From Oscillochloris sp. (GTDB taxonomy: Bacteria > Chloroflexota > Chloroflexia > Chloroflexales > Chloroflexaceae): DNA of 64,000 bases. The notes under the pieces were generated by a model. The model was not told the origin of the DNA, searched no databases, and saw nothing but the letters and a program-made list of their open reading frames with translations. Numbering within the stretch: the stretch's first letter is position 1; every line of letters begins with the position of its first letter. Both the position numbers and the translations under genes were made by a program. Below are positions 25,127 through 38,716 of the stretch, in pieces. The stretch spans positions 1 to 64,000 of the forward strand of contig JAAUQO010000001.1 in the NCBI GenBank assembly GCA_012032775.1, given 5' to 3'.

Positions 25127-26380
25127 TTAGTAGTTCTCCCGCAGCCACGCCCGCCATCCGGCATCGAATTCTTCGTAACCAATCCCGAATACCGTCTGCA
25201 GTGCCCCGTCGTAGCGCGCTACCCCGGTGCCCGGCGTCGATTTGATCGCCTGCGCCAACTCCCAGAGCTTATCTAAGCCGCCTAACTCCTGATCGATATA
25301 CGCCACCAGGCTGTACGACAGGCCATAGGCCAGCGAGCGGTTCGCCTCCAACAGGTACAAATGGTCGAGATCCTGCGGATTCACCCCGCCGTTCGGATCG
25401 ATGATCGGAATGATCTGATCCGTAGCAACTGCTTCGCTTACCTCGCCGGCTCGTGGGCTGTCCGATACGTACTCGGCCAGTCCTTCATACATCCAGTCGC
25501 GCATTTCCGCCGTCGGCATAAACGCGCGCTGATTCACCAGGTGCGTATACTCATGCACCAGGGTCTGGTATAGATCGTCTTCCCAGCCGTCCGATTCAAT
25601 ATAGCCGCCGAACACATATGAGTACGGCGCATAGATCTCCATCCGGTCGCCACGCGGTCTCGCCGCCGACTGATACCAGGCGATCGCATTCGCACTGGCC
25701 GGCGGCGCAATCCCGAAGATCGGCCTGATGTAGACGTTGTACACGCCCTCAGGCGCCCGCCCTAATCGCTCGATCACTTGCTCGCGGGCTTGCTCCATCA
25801 AGGCGATCAAACGGTCGTTCACCGGCTCGGCCCATTCGTAGGTGTGAAAGGTAAAATGTTCGTGCTCGATCTCGTAGCGCTCGCCAATCTGGCGCTCCGT
25901 CGGCTCCGAAAGCACCCAGCGACCGTCTTGCTCTTTGAATAACCAGTCATAGGCAATACCGCCGCGGGTCAGATGCGCCTGCACAAATCCCAGATCGCGC
26001 GGTTCAATCTGCTCGACCGTTAACTCGGGAAACGTCGCCCCGGCGAAAATCGAACTCTGGAAGATGTTGAAGCGTTCTTCAACTAAGCGCCGGAAGGGTG
26101 CATTGGTCTGATCCACAACCTGCCGCAACAACTCCACATCATTGGTGTTGTACGCCTGCGTGTACTGATCGGCCGCCGCCTGGATGCCGGTAAGTGCATT
26201 GGATTCATTAAACCCGCCACTGCTTTCGACCGGCGCCGTCGTCGGCGCGGCAGAAATCACCGTCGGCTCAACCGGCGCCGTCGTCGGCGCGGCAGGAATC
26301 ACCGTCGGCGTACTGCCGGTGCCGGGAGCACATCCTGCCAGCAGCACCATCACCAACACCAAAAACACCATCACTCGCAT
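25127..26380 (-). CDS. Lipoprotein with gluzincin-type metallopeptidase domain (peptidase MA-like)
   Basis: The 417-residue protein has a lipoprotein signal peptide (VMVLLAGC) followed by a Pro/Thr linker in which AAPTTAPVE occurs twice. Residues 60-160 resemble an NTF2-like or SnoaL-type domain. The C-terminal half has HEYTH (276-280) and EGLAEY, the zinc ligands of a gluzincin peptidase. It would work outside the cytoplasmic membrane. Substrate unknown. CAGGAGTACGATC precedes ATG. An extended -10 TGGTATAGT is seen on the minus strand near 26430. Confidence 0.85.
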   Translation of the reverse strand: MRVMVFLVLVMVLLAGCAPGTGSTPTVIPAAPTTAPVEPTVISAAPTTAPVESSGGFNESNALTGIQAAADQYTQAYNTNDVELLRQVVDQTNAPFRRLVEERFNIFQSSIFAGATFPELTVEQIEPRDLGFVQAHLTRGGIAYDWLFKEQDGRWVLSEPTERQIGERYEIEHEHFTFHTYEWAEPVNDRLIALMEQAREQVIERLGRAPEGVYNVYIRPIFGIAPPASANAIAWYQSAARPRGDRMEIYAPYSYVFGGYIESDGWEDDLYQTLVHEYTHLVNQRAFMPTAEMRDWMYEGLAEYVSDSPRAGEVSEAVATDQIIPIIDPNGGVNPQDLDHLYLLEANRSLAYGLSYSLVAYIDQELGGLDKLWELAQAIKSTPGTGVARYDGALQTVFGIGYEEFDAGWRAWLRENY

Positions 26381-26532
26381 GATCGTACTCCTGAAATGCT
26401 TGTGCAGAAAAGGCGTCTCCTTACGGACACTATACCATTTTGCACGTATCAGCGGTGTCGCCGATTGTCCTACTCGACAAACACAGATTGTCTCTATCTT
26501 CCAACCCGGCGAATTGTGCTACGATCAGCCTG

Positions 26533-27744
26533 ATGGATCTCACCACCTTCAACTGGTTACGCTCAGCGGCAGGAGCGGAGATACTGGCGGATCTGGCCAA
26601 TCGCGAACTACGCGAAAGTGCGGTGTTGCCGGAATTGGAACGCTTACGGCGCAGTTTACCCGCCGAACATGCCCGTGCCGCAGTTGAACTTGCGCTGTTG
26701 CGCCAACGAGCGGCGCCCCGCTTTCCCAATGCCGAGCGACTTTTCTTTACGCGTGAAGCGTTGGAACAGGCCAGCGCCGCACCGGTAGCCGCTCATCGCG
26801 CCGCGCGCATGGCCGGTATTGCGACGATCGATTCGATCGCCGATCTGTGCTGCGGGATCGGTGGCGATGCACTCGCATTCGCCGCTGCCGGCTTGCATGT
26901 GACGGCGGTCGATCGCGATCCGCTGCGCCTGGCGATGGTGCAAGCCAACGCTGACATGTCCGGTCTCGCCGATCGTGTGACAATCCTGACACTCGACCTG
27001 TTACGCGATCCGCCGCCTCAGGCCGGCGCCCTCTTCTGCGATCCCGGCCGCCGGGCAGGTGGGCGGCGTCGTTTTCATAGTGAAGCCTATGAACCGCCGC
27101 TCAGTCAGGTGTTACGCTGGCGCCGGCCATCACAACCGCTGGCGATCAAATTGGCGCCCGGAATCGATCCGGCGGAACTTCCGACCGACGCCGAGTTGGA
27201 ATTTGTCTCACTCGACGGGGATTTGAAGGAGGCGGTGATCTGGTATGCACCCGATCAGGTCAGACGCCGGGCAACGCTGTTGCGCCGCAGCACAAACGAT
27301 GCAGTGCATCATGTCGAAATGACCGAGCATAGTGTAATCAATGCGCCGCCGACCCTCAGCACACCGCGCAACTGGCTCTACGAGCCCGATCCGGCTGTGA
27401 TTCGCGCCGGGTTAGTGCGTGAACTGGCCACACGGCTTGGACTGGCCCAACTCGACCCTTCAATCGCATATCTCACCGGCGATCAGTTTGTCGCAACTCC
27501 GTTTGCCCGAGGCTGGCCGATCTATGAATGGCTGCCCTTTCAACTCAAACGGCTCAATGCGCGCCTGCGTGAACTCGACGCCGGAGCGGTGACTGTGAAG
27601 AAGCGCGGCTCGCCACTCGATACCGACATCCTTGCAAAGCGATTGAGCGGCACTGGCACACAAGCACTGGTGGTAACCCTGACCCAACTGGCGGGCAAGC
27701 CGATTGCGCTGATCTGCGGCCCACCTCATACGGCGTATCGGTAA
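26533..27744 (+). CDS. Class I SAM-dependent methyltransferase with THUMP-like C-terminus
   Basis: The 403-residue protein has an N-terminal helical segment, the SAM motif IADLCCGIGGDALAFAAAG (102-120), acidic VTAVDRDPLRL and FCDPGRR in the place of a catalytic DPP-type motif. The C-terminus (about 320-403) has a short helix-strand pattern ending VKKRGSPLDTDILAKRL, known from THUMP-like proteins annotated as possible RNA methyltransferases. Its nucleic acid target is unproven. Confidence 0.85.
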   Translation: MDLTTFNWLRSAAGAEILADLANRELRESAVLPELERLRRSLPAEHARAAVELALLRQRAAPRFPNAERLFFTREALEQASAAPVAAHRAARMAGIATIDSIADLCCGIGGDALAFAAAGLHVTAVDRDPLRLAMVQANADMSGLADRVTILTLDLLRDPPPQAGALFCDPGRRAGGRRRFHSEAYEPPLSQVLRWRRPSQPLAIKLAPGIDPAELPTDAELEFVSLDGDLKEAVIWYAPDQVRRRATLLRRSTNDAVHHVEMTEHSVINAPPTLSTPRNWLYEPDPAVIRAGLVRELATRLGLAQLDPSIAYLTGDQFVATPFARGWPIYEWLPFQLKRLNARLRELDAGAVTVKKRGSPLDTDILAKRLSGTGTQALVVTLTQLAGKPIALICGPPHTAYR

Positions 27745-27818
27745 CAGAACCATTTTGTGCTGTTTGTCTCATTTTGGCGGCGACGGTGCCAGATCCAGAC
27801 AAAAGAGTGGAGTTCTAC

Positions 27819-29033
27819 GTGAACCTGACCCATGCAGCTCGCCGGCGTGGCCTGATCGCTCTGATGGCCACCAATTTCCTGATGTTCTGCGGCTTTTTCA
27901 TGGTCATCCCGCTGGTATCAGTGCATTATGTCGAAAAACTCGGCTTCGCTGCTGCGGTGGTCGGTATTGCGCTGGCCTTACGCCAACTCTTTCAGCAAGG
28001 GCTTACCGTGGCCGGTGGCGCACTCGCCGACCGCTTCGGCCCGCGTGGGCTGATCGGCTGGGGCGTATTCATCCGCGCGATCGGCTTTATCTGGTTGGCA
28101 TGGGCCGAATCACCATTGCAACTCTTCCTCGCAATGATCCTTTCGGCATTAGGCGGCGCCCTCTTCGATGCACCAAGTCGCGCCGCTATCGCAGCTCTGG
28201 CCACCGACGAGAACCGGTCGCGGGCCTACTCGCTGAATGCCACCTTCGGCGGAATCGGTATGACGGTCGGCCCGCTTCTGGGTGCATGGCTGATCGGAGT
28301 CAACTTCCAGATCGTCTGCTTCGTGGCTGCGGCATGTTTCCTGCTCGTGCTCATCGCAGTCGCAGCCCTTCCGCCGCTTCAGATCGCCGAGCAGGGGGCG
28401 TCTGCCGGTGCCGGCCTGGGCATGGCTTTGCGCAATCGCACCTTCGTGCTCTTTACCGCACTACTGATGGGCTACTGGTTTATGTGGGTACAATTGACCA
28501 TCAGCCTGCCCCTGGCAACCCAACGCATCACCGGTTCCAGCAACAGTATCGGCTTGATCTACGCCATCAATGCCGGTATGACGGTACTCTTGCAGTACCC
28601 GATCCTCAGGCTGGTCGAGCGTTGGCTGCGACCATTCCCGATTCTGATTATCGGGGTCGCCCTGATGGCACTCGGATTGGGATCTGTGGCGATCGTCACC
28701 AACTTGCCCGAGTTGGCACTCTGCGTCGGCATCTTTACCTGTGGTACTCTGTTAGCATCGCCGACCCAACAAAGCGTAACCGCGACCCTTGCCGACAGCC
28801 GCGCCCTCGGCTCGTACTTTGGAATCAGTTCGTTGGCCCTGGCATTCGGCGGCAGTCTCGGCAATCTTTCCGGCGGTCTGCTGATCGATCTAGCGCAGCA
28901 TGCCGGGCGCCCGACCCTACCCTGGCTGGTATTCAGCCTGATCGGCCTGGCCAGTGCGATCGGTCTGGCATTATTGGCGGAGAAGTTAGTGCGTCGGCGC
29001 GCGACCGCCGATCTGGTTCAAGCGCGCACATAA
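27819..29033 (+). CDS. MFS transporter
   Basis: The 404-residue membrane protein has 12 predicted helices and the MFS motif A GGALADRFGPRGLIGWG between TM2 and TM3. It resembles the MdtH/YfcJ drug-proton antiporters. GTG at 27819 with GTGGAG upstream is preferred; the frame is open to 27774. A longer overlapping frame on the same strand is a shadow. The gene order suggests no dedicated substrate. Confidence 0.88.
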   Translation: MNLTHAARRRGLIALMATNFLMFCGFFMVIPLVSVHYVEKLGFAAAVVGIALALRQLFQQGLTVAGGALADRFGPRGLIGWGVFIRAIGFIWLAWAESPLQLFLAMILSALGGALFDAPSRAAIAALATDENRSRAYSLNATFGGIGMTVGPLLGAWLIGVNFQIVCFVAAACFLLVLIAVAALPPLQIAEQGASAGAGLGMALRNRTFVLFTALLMGYWFMWVQLTISLPLATQRITGSSNSIGLIYAINAGMTVLLQYPILRLVERWLRPFPILIIGVALMALGLGSVAIVTNLPELALCVGIFTCGTLLASPTQQSVTATLADSRALGSYFGISSLALAFGGSLGNLSGGLLIDLAQHAGRPTLPWLVFSLIGLASAIGLALLAEKLVRRRATADLVQART

Positions 29034-29090
29034 GGCAGTCGGCAATAAACGTAAAGCCGATTCAGCTTATCACAGCGCGGTATATCGCTT

Positions 29091-29116
29091 CCTGGTTCTC
29101 GGTTCCCGGTTCTTGA
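29091..29116. repeat. Inverted-orientation GAACCGA words
   Basis: GGTTCTCGGTTCCCGGTTCTTG is the reverse of the word found at 7672-7692. It lies in the 103-base gap before ilvE. Confidence 0.5.
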
Positions 29117-29136
29117 TTTTACAAAGGAGGATTGTG

Positions 29137-30060
29137 ATGCCGAACAACAAGTACGCATTCTTTAACGGCGAGATTGTTCCGATTGAACAGGCGCAGGTAA
29201 GCGTGATGACCAACGCCCTTAATTACGGTACCGGCTGCTTCGAGGGTATTCGTGGCTACTGGAACGCCGACGTTGAGCAGTTGTACATTTTTCAGCTTCG
29301 CCCACACATGGAGCGGTTGCTGCGTTCGTGTCGCATTCTGTACATGAGCATTCCCTATAGTGCCGACGATCTTTGCCGGATCACACTTGATCTCCTCCGC
29401 AAGGAGCAATTCCGCGAAGATGTCTACATTCGGCCTCTGGTCTACAAAAGCGATCCGGCGATCGCCGTACAGATGAACGGGCTGAACGACGCCCTCACGA
29501 TTTTCGCAGTCGGCTTCGGCCAATATATCGCCGGCGGCGCACTCCGCGTCTGTGTTTCGTCGTGGCGCCGGATCGACGACAACATCATTCCTTCGCGCGC
29601 CAAAGCAAGCGGAGCGTACATCAATTCGGCCCTGGCAAAAACCGAGGCCCTGTTGAACGGCTACGACGAAGCGATTGTGTTGGGCAGCGACGGCCAGGTT
29701 TCGGAGGCCAGCGCCTCCAACTTGTTCATTGTACGCAACGGAGTACTGGTAACACCGCCGATCACCAGCGATGTGCTTGAGGGGATTACCCGACAGGTGG
29801 TGGCGCAACTTGCTCGCGAGCAATTGGGCCTGACAGTTCACGAGCGCGCGATCGACCGCACCGAGTTGTACGTCGCCGACGAGGCGTTCTTCTGCGGCAC
29901 CGGCGTCGAAATCAAGCCGATTATCGAAGTCGATCGCCGCAATGTCGGCAATGGCGAACCGGGGCCGATCGCCACGAAACTGGTATCCGCCTACGCCGAT
30001 CTAGTGCGCGGCCGCGATAACGCCCACAGCGACTGGTGTACTCCGGTCTACGAATCATAA
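29137..30060 (+). CDS. ilvE: Branched-chain amino acid aminotransferase
   Basis: The 307-residue fold-type IV PLP enzyme starts MPNNKYAFFNGEIVPIEQAQVSV and has NYGTGCFEGIRGYW, the PLP Lys156 in SRAKASGAYINSA, ASASNLFIV and ITSDVLEGITR. It transfers the amino group between Leu/Ile/Val and 2-oxoglutarate. AAAGGAGG precedes ATG by seven bases. A strong terminator follows the stop. It is not in an operon with other ilv genes. Confidence 0.93.
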   Translation: MPNNKYAFFNGEIVPIEQAQVSVMTNALNYGTGCFEGIRGYWNADVEQLYIFQLRPHMERLLRSCRILYMSIPYSADDLCRITLDLLRKEQFREDVYIRPLVYKSDPAIAVQMNGLNDALTIFAVGFGQYIAGGALRVCVSSWRRIDDNIIPSRAKASGAYINSALAKTEALLNGYDEAIVLGSDGQVSEASASNLFIVRNGVLVTPPITSDVLEGITRQVVAQLAREQLGLTVHERAIDRTELYVADEAFFCGTGVEIKPIIEVDRRNVGNGEPGPIATKLVSAYADLVRGRDNAHSDWCTPVYES

Positions 30061-30110
30061 TGTGGAAGTCCGGTTGGCAACAACGCTGTCAACCGGACTT
30101 CCACACTTTT
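30061..30110 (+). terminator. Rho-independent terminator of ilvE
   Basis: A stem of about 16 pairs (TGTGGAAGTCCGGTTG with its complement) is followed by CTTTT. It ends where the convergent ssb gene ends and may serve both. Confidence 0.85.
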
Positions 30111-30657
30111 AGAACGGAATATCGTCGTCGCTCTCGATCGGCTGCGGCTGATTGCGTGCCGGCGCCCGCGCAGAACCTCGGTTGGCGGCAGGAGCAGCGG
30201 GAGTGGATGTATTGCGACTGCCGGACGCAGCTACCGGGCGACGCGGCGCAGGCATCGACTCCGCCTCCGGCTCATCGACGGGTTCTTCAAATCCTTGATC
30301 ATCGGGAACCGGGCCGCGCTCACCACGGGAAGACAGGATAATCATATCCTGCGTAATAACCTCGGTGGTGTAGCGATCTTGGCCATCGCGATCTTGCCAT
30401 TTCCGCGTCTGCAAACGTCCTTCAACATATACCCGCGTACCTTTCGTCAGGTACTGGTTGCAGATCTCGGCCAGCTTATCCCAGGCTACACAGCGAAACC
30501 ATTCGGTGTCGTCGTGCGCATTGCCGTCGCGATCTTTCCAACTGCGGCCACTGGCAACCCGAAACGTCGTTACCGCGCTTCCCTGAGCGGTGTAACGCAT
30601 CTCCGGATCGGCACCAAGATAGCCCGTCAACTGGACTTTGTTCAAATCCTTCGCCAT
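30109..30657 (-). CDS. ssb: Single-stranded DNA-binding protein
   Basis: The 182-residue protein starts MAKDLNKVQLTGYLGADPEMRY, with an OB fold (about 5-110) and DTEWFRCVAWDKLAEI. The linker is Pro/Ala/Gly-rich and the C-terminus is the acidic SDDDIPF tip that recruits repair and replication proteins. Binds ssDNA as a tetramer. A consensus promoter is present 86 bases upstream. Confidence 0.96.
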   Translation of the reverse strand: MAKDLNKVQLTGYLGADPEMRYTAQGSAVTTFRVASGRSWKDRDGNAHDDTEWFRCVAWDKLAEICNQYLTKGTRVYVEGRLQTRKWQDRDGQDRYTTEVITQDMIILSSRGERGPVPDDQGFEEPVDEPEAESMPAPRRPVAASGSRNTSTPAAPAANRGSARAPARNQPQPIESDDDIPF

Positions 30658-30742
30658 AGCCTGCCTCCTCGTGTCTCGTATCTACTCGTCGTCACCGTAC
30701 CGTTGGTTCGAGAGGGCTGACGATCTTCGAACCTATGTGCTG

Positions 30743-30771
30743 ATAATAAACCGAAAACATGTGTTTGTCAA
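30743..30771 (-). promoter_or_regulatory. ssb promoter, TTGACA-N17-TATTAT
   Basis: On the minus strand the -35 is at 30766-30771 and the -10 at 30743-30748 with 17-base spacing. It is close to the sigma-70 consensus. Confidence 0.75.
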
Positions 30772-30777
30772 GCGGAA

Positions 30778-31056
30778 TCATGACAATCCAATGTCGTAAC
30801 CTGCCTCAAGATCACGTCGCGCAAAGCGCCGGAAAGCCAGAATGGTCGTGGTGCTGATCACACCTTCGATCCGAGCAATTCCACCCGGCACACCCTCATC
30901 CAACGACTCGTACTCATGCACCCGCAATACCGCGATGATGTCGAATTCGCCGGTTACCGAATACACTTCCGCCACATTCGGTAATTCCGCCACCGCCTGG
31001 GCTACATCGCTGATCCGCTGCGCCTGACACGTAATCATCACAAATGCTGTTACCAT
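30778..31056 (-). CDS. Lrp/AsnC-type RAM-domain protein without a DNA-binding domain
   Basis: The 92-residue protein consists only of the ligand-binding RAM fold: FVMITCQAQRISDVAQAVAELPNVAEVYSVTGEFDIIAVLRV. The HTH of Lrp regulators is absent. Such stand-alone domains bind amino acids and may modulate full-length Lrp partners. ATG at 31056 has AAGGAGG upstream. It lies just upstream of ssb; the ssb -35 overlaps its stop region, so ssb has its own promoter. Confidence 0.85.
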   Translation of the reverse strand: MVTAFVMITCQAQRISDVAQAVAELPNVAEVYSVTGEFDIIAVLRVHEYESLDEGVPGGIARIEGVISTTTILAFRRFARRDLEAGYDIGLS

Positions 31057-31130
31057 CCCATACCTCCTTACACCTGCCTATCCAACTCTCCGGCTCGCGC
31101 TTCACCAACTGCCCGGCTCTACCCTGTAGC

Positions 31131-33212
31131 CTAAAACGGTTCAGGCGGCCGGATCCGCCAGAGCATCGGTGCCAGCCAGATCCAGGCGGTATTCAACACC
31201 ACCACCGCACCCATGATCAGCACCGCAAGCTTCCCGCTGCGGCTCATACGCCAGATCTGTGTTGCCGCCGCCGCCGAGCCAATCGCAACCACCCAGGCAA
31301 TGAACAACATCCAGCGCGGGCTATTGGTCAATCCGGTAATAAACGGCAGTACCGCAAATGCTACTGCCACCAACAAACTTCCGCCCATCAACCAGATCGC
31401 GGTATGGCGACTCGCTGAGCTACGATTGTTCGCCGTACCTACCCCACGCACAAGTTGCCAAACCCCTCCGAGCGCCAGCAGCAACGGAAATAGTCCAAAG
31501 TGGGTCAGCAATCCCGCCTGCCAGAGCGTCTGCCACATGACTGCGCGGCTCACCGGCCCACGCCCCGCCACCGCCGTCAATCCGCCCGCGCTGGCAGCCT
31601 GCAACTGGCTGAGAAACACCGGTATATAGGCGCTGTAAAAGGTTATTCCGGCAAATGCGCCGGCAATCACCACCGCAATGGTCAGTGGCCAACGCACACG
31701 ATAGGCCCAACTTTCGGGCTGCCGGCCCAGAAACCATGCAACAATCGTTAACCCGCCCAGCAATAACGCACTATTGATGAGAAAACCAAAATGGCCCAAA
31801 AATACCAGTGTTAGTGCTCCGGCAACCATCCCAATCCAAAACAAACGCTGCCGGCGGTTATCGGCTTGCCAGGCGTCTCCAGCCCAGATCAGCACCGCGA
31901 TCAAGAGCAAATGGAAGAATTGTGTGTAGATATGCGTGTCGAACGACCACCACGAGACCATGAAGGTAGCGGCCGTAAACACATAAATGCCTGCTGCCAG
32001 CAGCGCTGGACGCGGAAACAGCAATCGCGTCGCGATCGCATAAATCAGCGCCGCACTCAAGGCATCGACAAGTGCCGCTCCAATCTGCAAGGCGTGCCGT
32101 GGATGCACACCCAGAAGCGTGAGCGGCGCAATCCCGATATATGGCGCAGTCGGGTAGGGAAACTCAACCCCGCGATTTACCGAAAGGATGTGAAGAAGCC
32201 CCCAGACGGTCTCATTAAAGCGGTTATGATGAAATCCAATATCGCCGTGCATCGAATCGGGGTACAATCTTCCGCCATAGCGTAAAGCGAAGCTGATACC
32301 AATGAAAAGCGTCAGCCAAGCCATGGTAAACCGATCGAACGGCACACCCAGGTGTTTCGCTACCCTCGGCAACCCATAACCCACCGCTATAATCAGTGGA
32401 TAAGTAAGCAGTACCGCCGTCAGGGCTGCATTCGTGCCGAAGGCCCAACGCGCCGGATCGAGAAAAATTGCCGCAGCAACCAGTAACCCTCCAAGCATAA
32501 ACACAACCGATGCCGCCGGCCACTGCGCCACTGCGACTCCCGTCAAAGCGTGACGCACAGCGAGCCAGCCGATCACCAGCGTCAGCAACCATCCGCCAAG
32601 CGCATGAATGTCGGGGAGTGCCGGAGGGCTGCCGGGAACCGACTGGATACGCACTTGATCGAGAAGCGTGCCAAGTTGACGCTCGTCATTCGGCAAACTA
32701 AATGTTGTCGAGCGCAATGTCAGCCGCACTATCCCATCAGCCGCCGGAGGCATGACGATCTGCTGGATCGATCCTTCGGCACGGATCGGCAATGTCGCAA
32801 TAAGCCGGTCGTCGGCATACACATCGATCGTCTGGGGGCCACGAGCGGCAACTTGTGGTCCAAACGGAAAGAAGTACAAACTCACTAATGCTGGGCGCCG
32901 GCCGAAACCAGGCACAACGATCAGCGACTCGGCGGCCGTCCAGCGAAAGGTGCCGTTTGCATCGCGCTCGGCTGTGTTAAATCCCTGGAGAAACGGCAGA
33001 TCACTGCCGATACCTTCTTCGTAACCTACATCAATGACAAGCCGCCGTGATAATTGCGGCGAAATGATCATGACCACCAGGACGAGACTGAGCCCAATCC
33101 AGAGGATCGGTCGGCGCAATGCAACAACTTCATCACGCACGAAGCTGAATAGACCGACCGGCAACCGGTTGCGCGCCGGCCGGGTTGAAGATACGATCTT
33201 TTCCGTCTGCAT
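31131..33212 (-). CDS. Multi-pass membrane protein, glycosyltransferase-like
   Basis: The 693-residue protein has an N-terminal TM (about 36-52), an extracellular beta-rich domain (about 55-205) and then 10 or more TM helices. LFIGISFALRYGGRLYPDSMHGDIGFHHN includes an acidic residue in the first loop, and GVHPRHALQIGAALVDALSAALIYAIATRLL is typical of GT-C/GT39 (PMT-like) transferases. These use lipid-linked sugars at the outer face of the membrane. The acceptor is unknown. TATAAT ends only 7 bases before ATG, so the message may be leaderless. Confidence 0.75.
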   Translation of the reverse strand: MQTEKIVSSTRPARNRLPVGLFSFVRDEVVALRRPILWIGLSLVLVVMIISPQLSRRLVIDVGYEEGIGSDLPFLQGFNTAERDANGTFRWTAAESLIVVPGFGRRPALVSLYFFPFGPQVAARGPQTIDVYADDRLIATLPIRAEGSIQQIVMPPAADGIVRLTLRSTTFSLPNDERQLGTLLDQVRIQSVPGSPPALPDIHALGGWLLTLVIGWLAVRHALTGVAVAQWPAASVVFMLGGLLVAAAIFLDPARWAFGTNAALTAVLLTYPLIIAVGYGLPRVAKHLGVPFDRFTMAWLTLFIGISFALRYGGRLYPDSMHGDIGFHHNRFNETVWGLLHILSVNRGVEFPYPTAPYIGIAPLTLLGVHPRHALQIGAALVDALSAALIYAIATRLLFPRPALLAAGIYVFTAATFMVSWWSFDTHIYTQFFHLLLIAVLIWAGDAWQADNRRQRLFWIGMVAGALTLVFLGHFGFLINSALLLGGLTIVAWFLGRQPESWAYRVRWPLTIAVVIAGAFAGITFYSAYIPVFLSQLQAASAGGLTAVAGRGPVSRAVMWQTLWQAGLLTHFGLFPLLLALGGVWQLVRGVGTANNRSSASRHTAIWLMGGSLLVAVAFAVLPFITGLTNSPRWMLFIAWVVAIGSAAAATQIWRMSRSGKLAVLIMGAVVVLNTAWIWLAPMLWRIRPPEPF

Positions 33213-33240
33213 ACGCCAGATTATACCCGACCTTATACAA

Positions 33241-33270
33241 AATCCCTCGCCCCTTATGGAGCGAGGGATT
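33241..33270 (-). terminator. Terminator of the rpoB-rpoC operon
   Basis: The perfect 10-bp stem AATCCCTCGC/GCGAGGGATT with a 10-base loop is followed on the minus strand by TTGTAT. It is 40 bases after the rpoC stop. Confidence 0.75.
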
Positions 33271-33308
33271 GCGATGTGCCAAGAGGCTCACCATGCTACA
33301 ATCGCGGC

Positions 33309-38606
<5,298 letters not shown>

Positions 38607-38641
38607 GGGTGACTCCTGACACAAACCAGAACGCTTGTGCC

Positions 38642-38670
38642 ATTTTATCCGGTTCCGGTAACTATGTCAA
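38642..38670 (-). promoter_or_regulatory. Consensus promoter of the endonuclease-rpoC unit, TTGACA-N17-TAAAAT
   Basis: On the minus strand the -35 is at 38665-38670 and the -10 at 38642-38647, exactly 17 bases apart. The predicted start near 38635 leaves a leader of about 30 bases before ATG 38606. Confidence 0.75.
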
Positions 38671-38685
38671 CCGAAACCGGATAAA
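38644..38685. promoter_or_regulatory. 16-bp inverted repeat overlapping the promoter
   Basis: The arms 38644-38659 and 38670-38685 (TTTATCCGGTT...) have one mismatch and a 10-base spacer. The spacer holds most of the -35, and one arm overlaps the -10. It may be an operator, an attenuating hairpin after rpoB, or the footprint of insertion. Confidence 0.75.
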
Positions 38686-38716
38686 GCCACCCACAGGCCG
38701 CATCGCCTGCATCAGG

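Noticed and set aside
27755-29116. 453-codon frame overlapping the MFS gene
   Set aside because: The overlapping frame has the MFS motif A and 12 hydrophobic helices; this one is Arg/Pro-rich with none.
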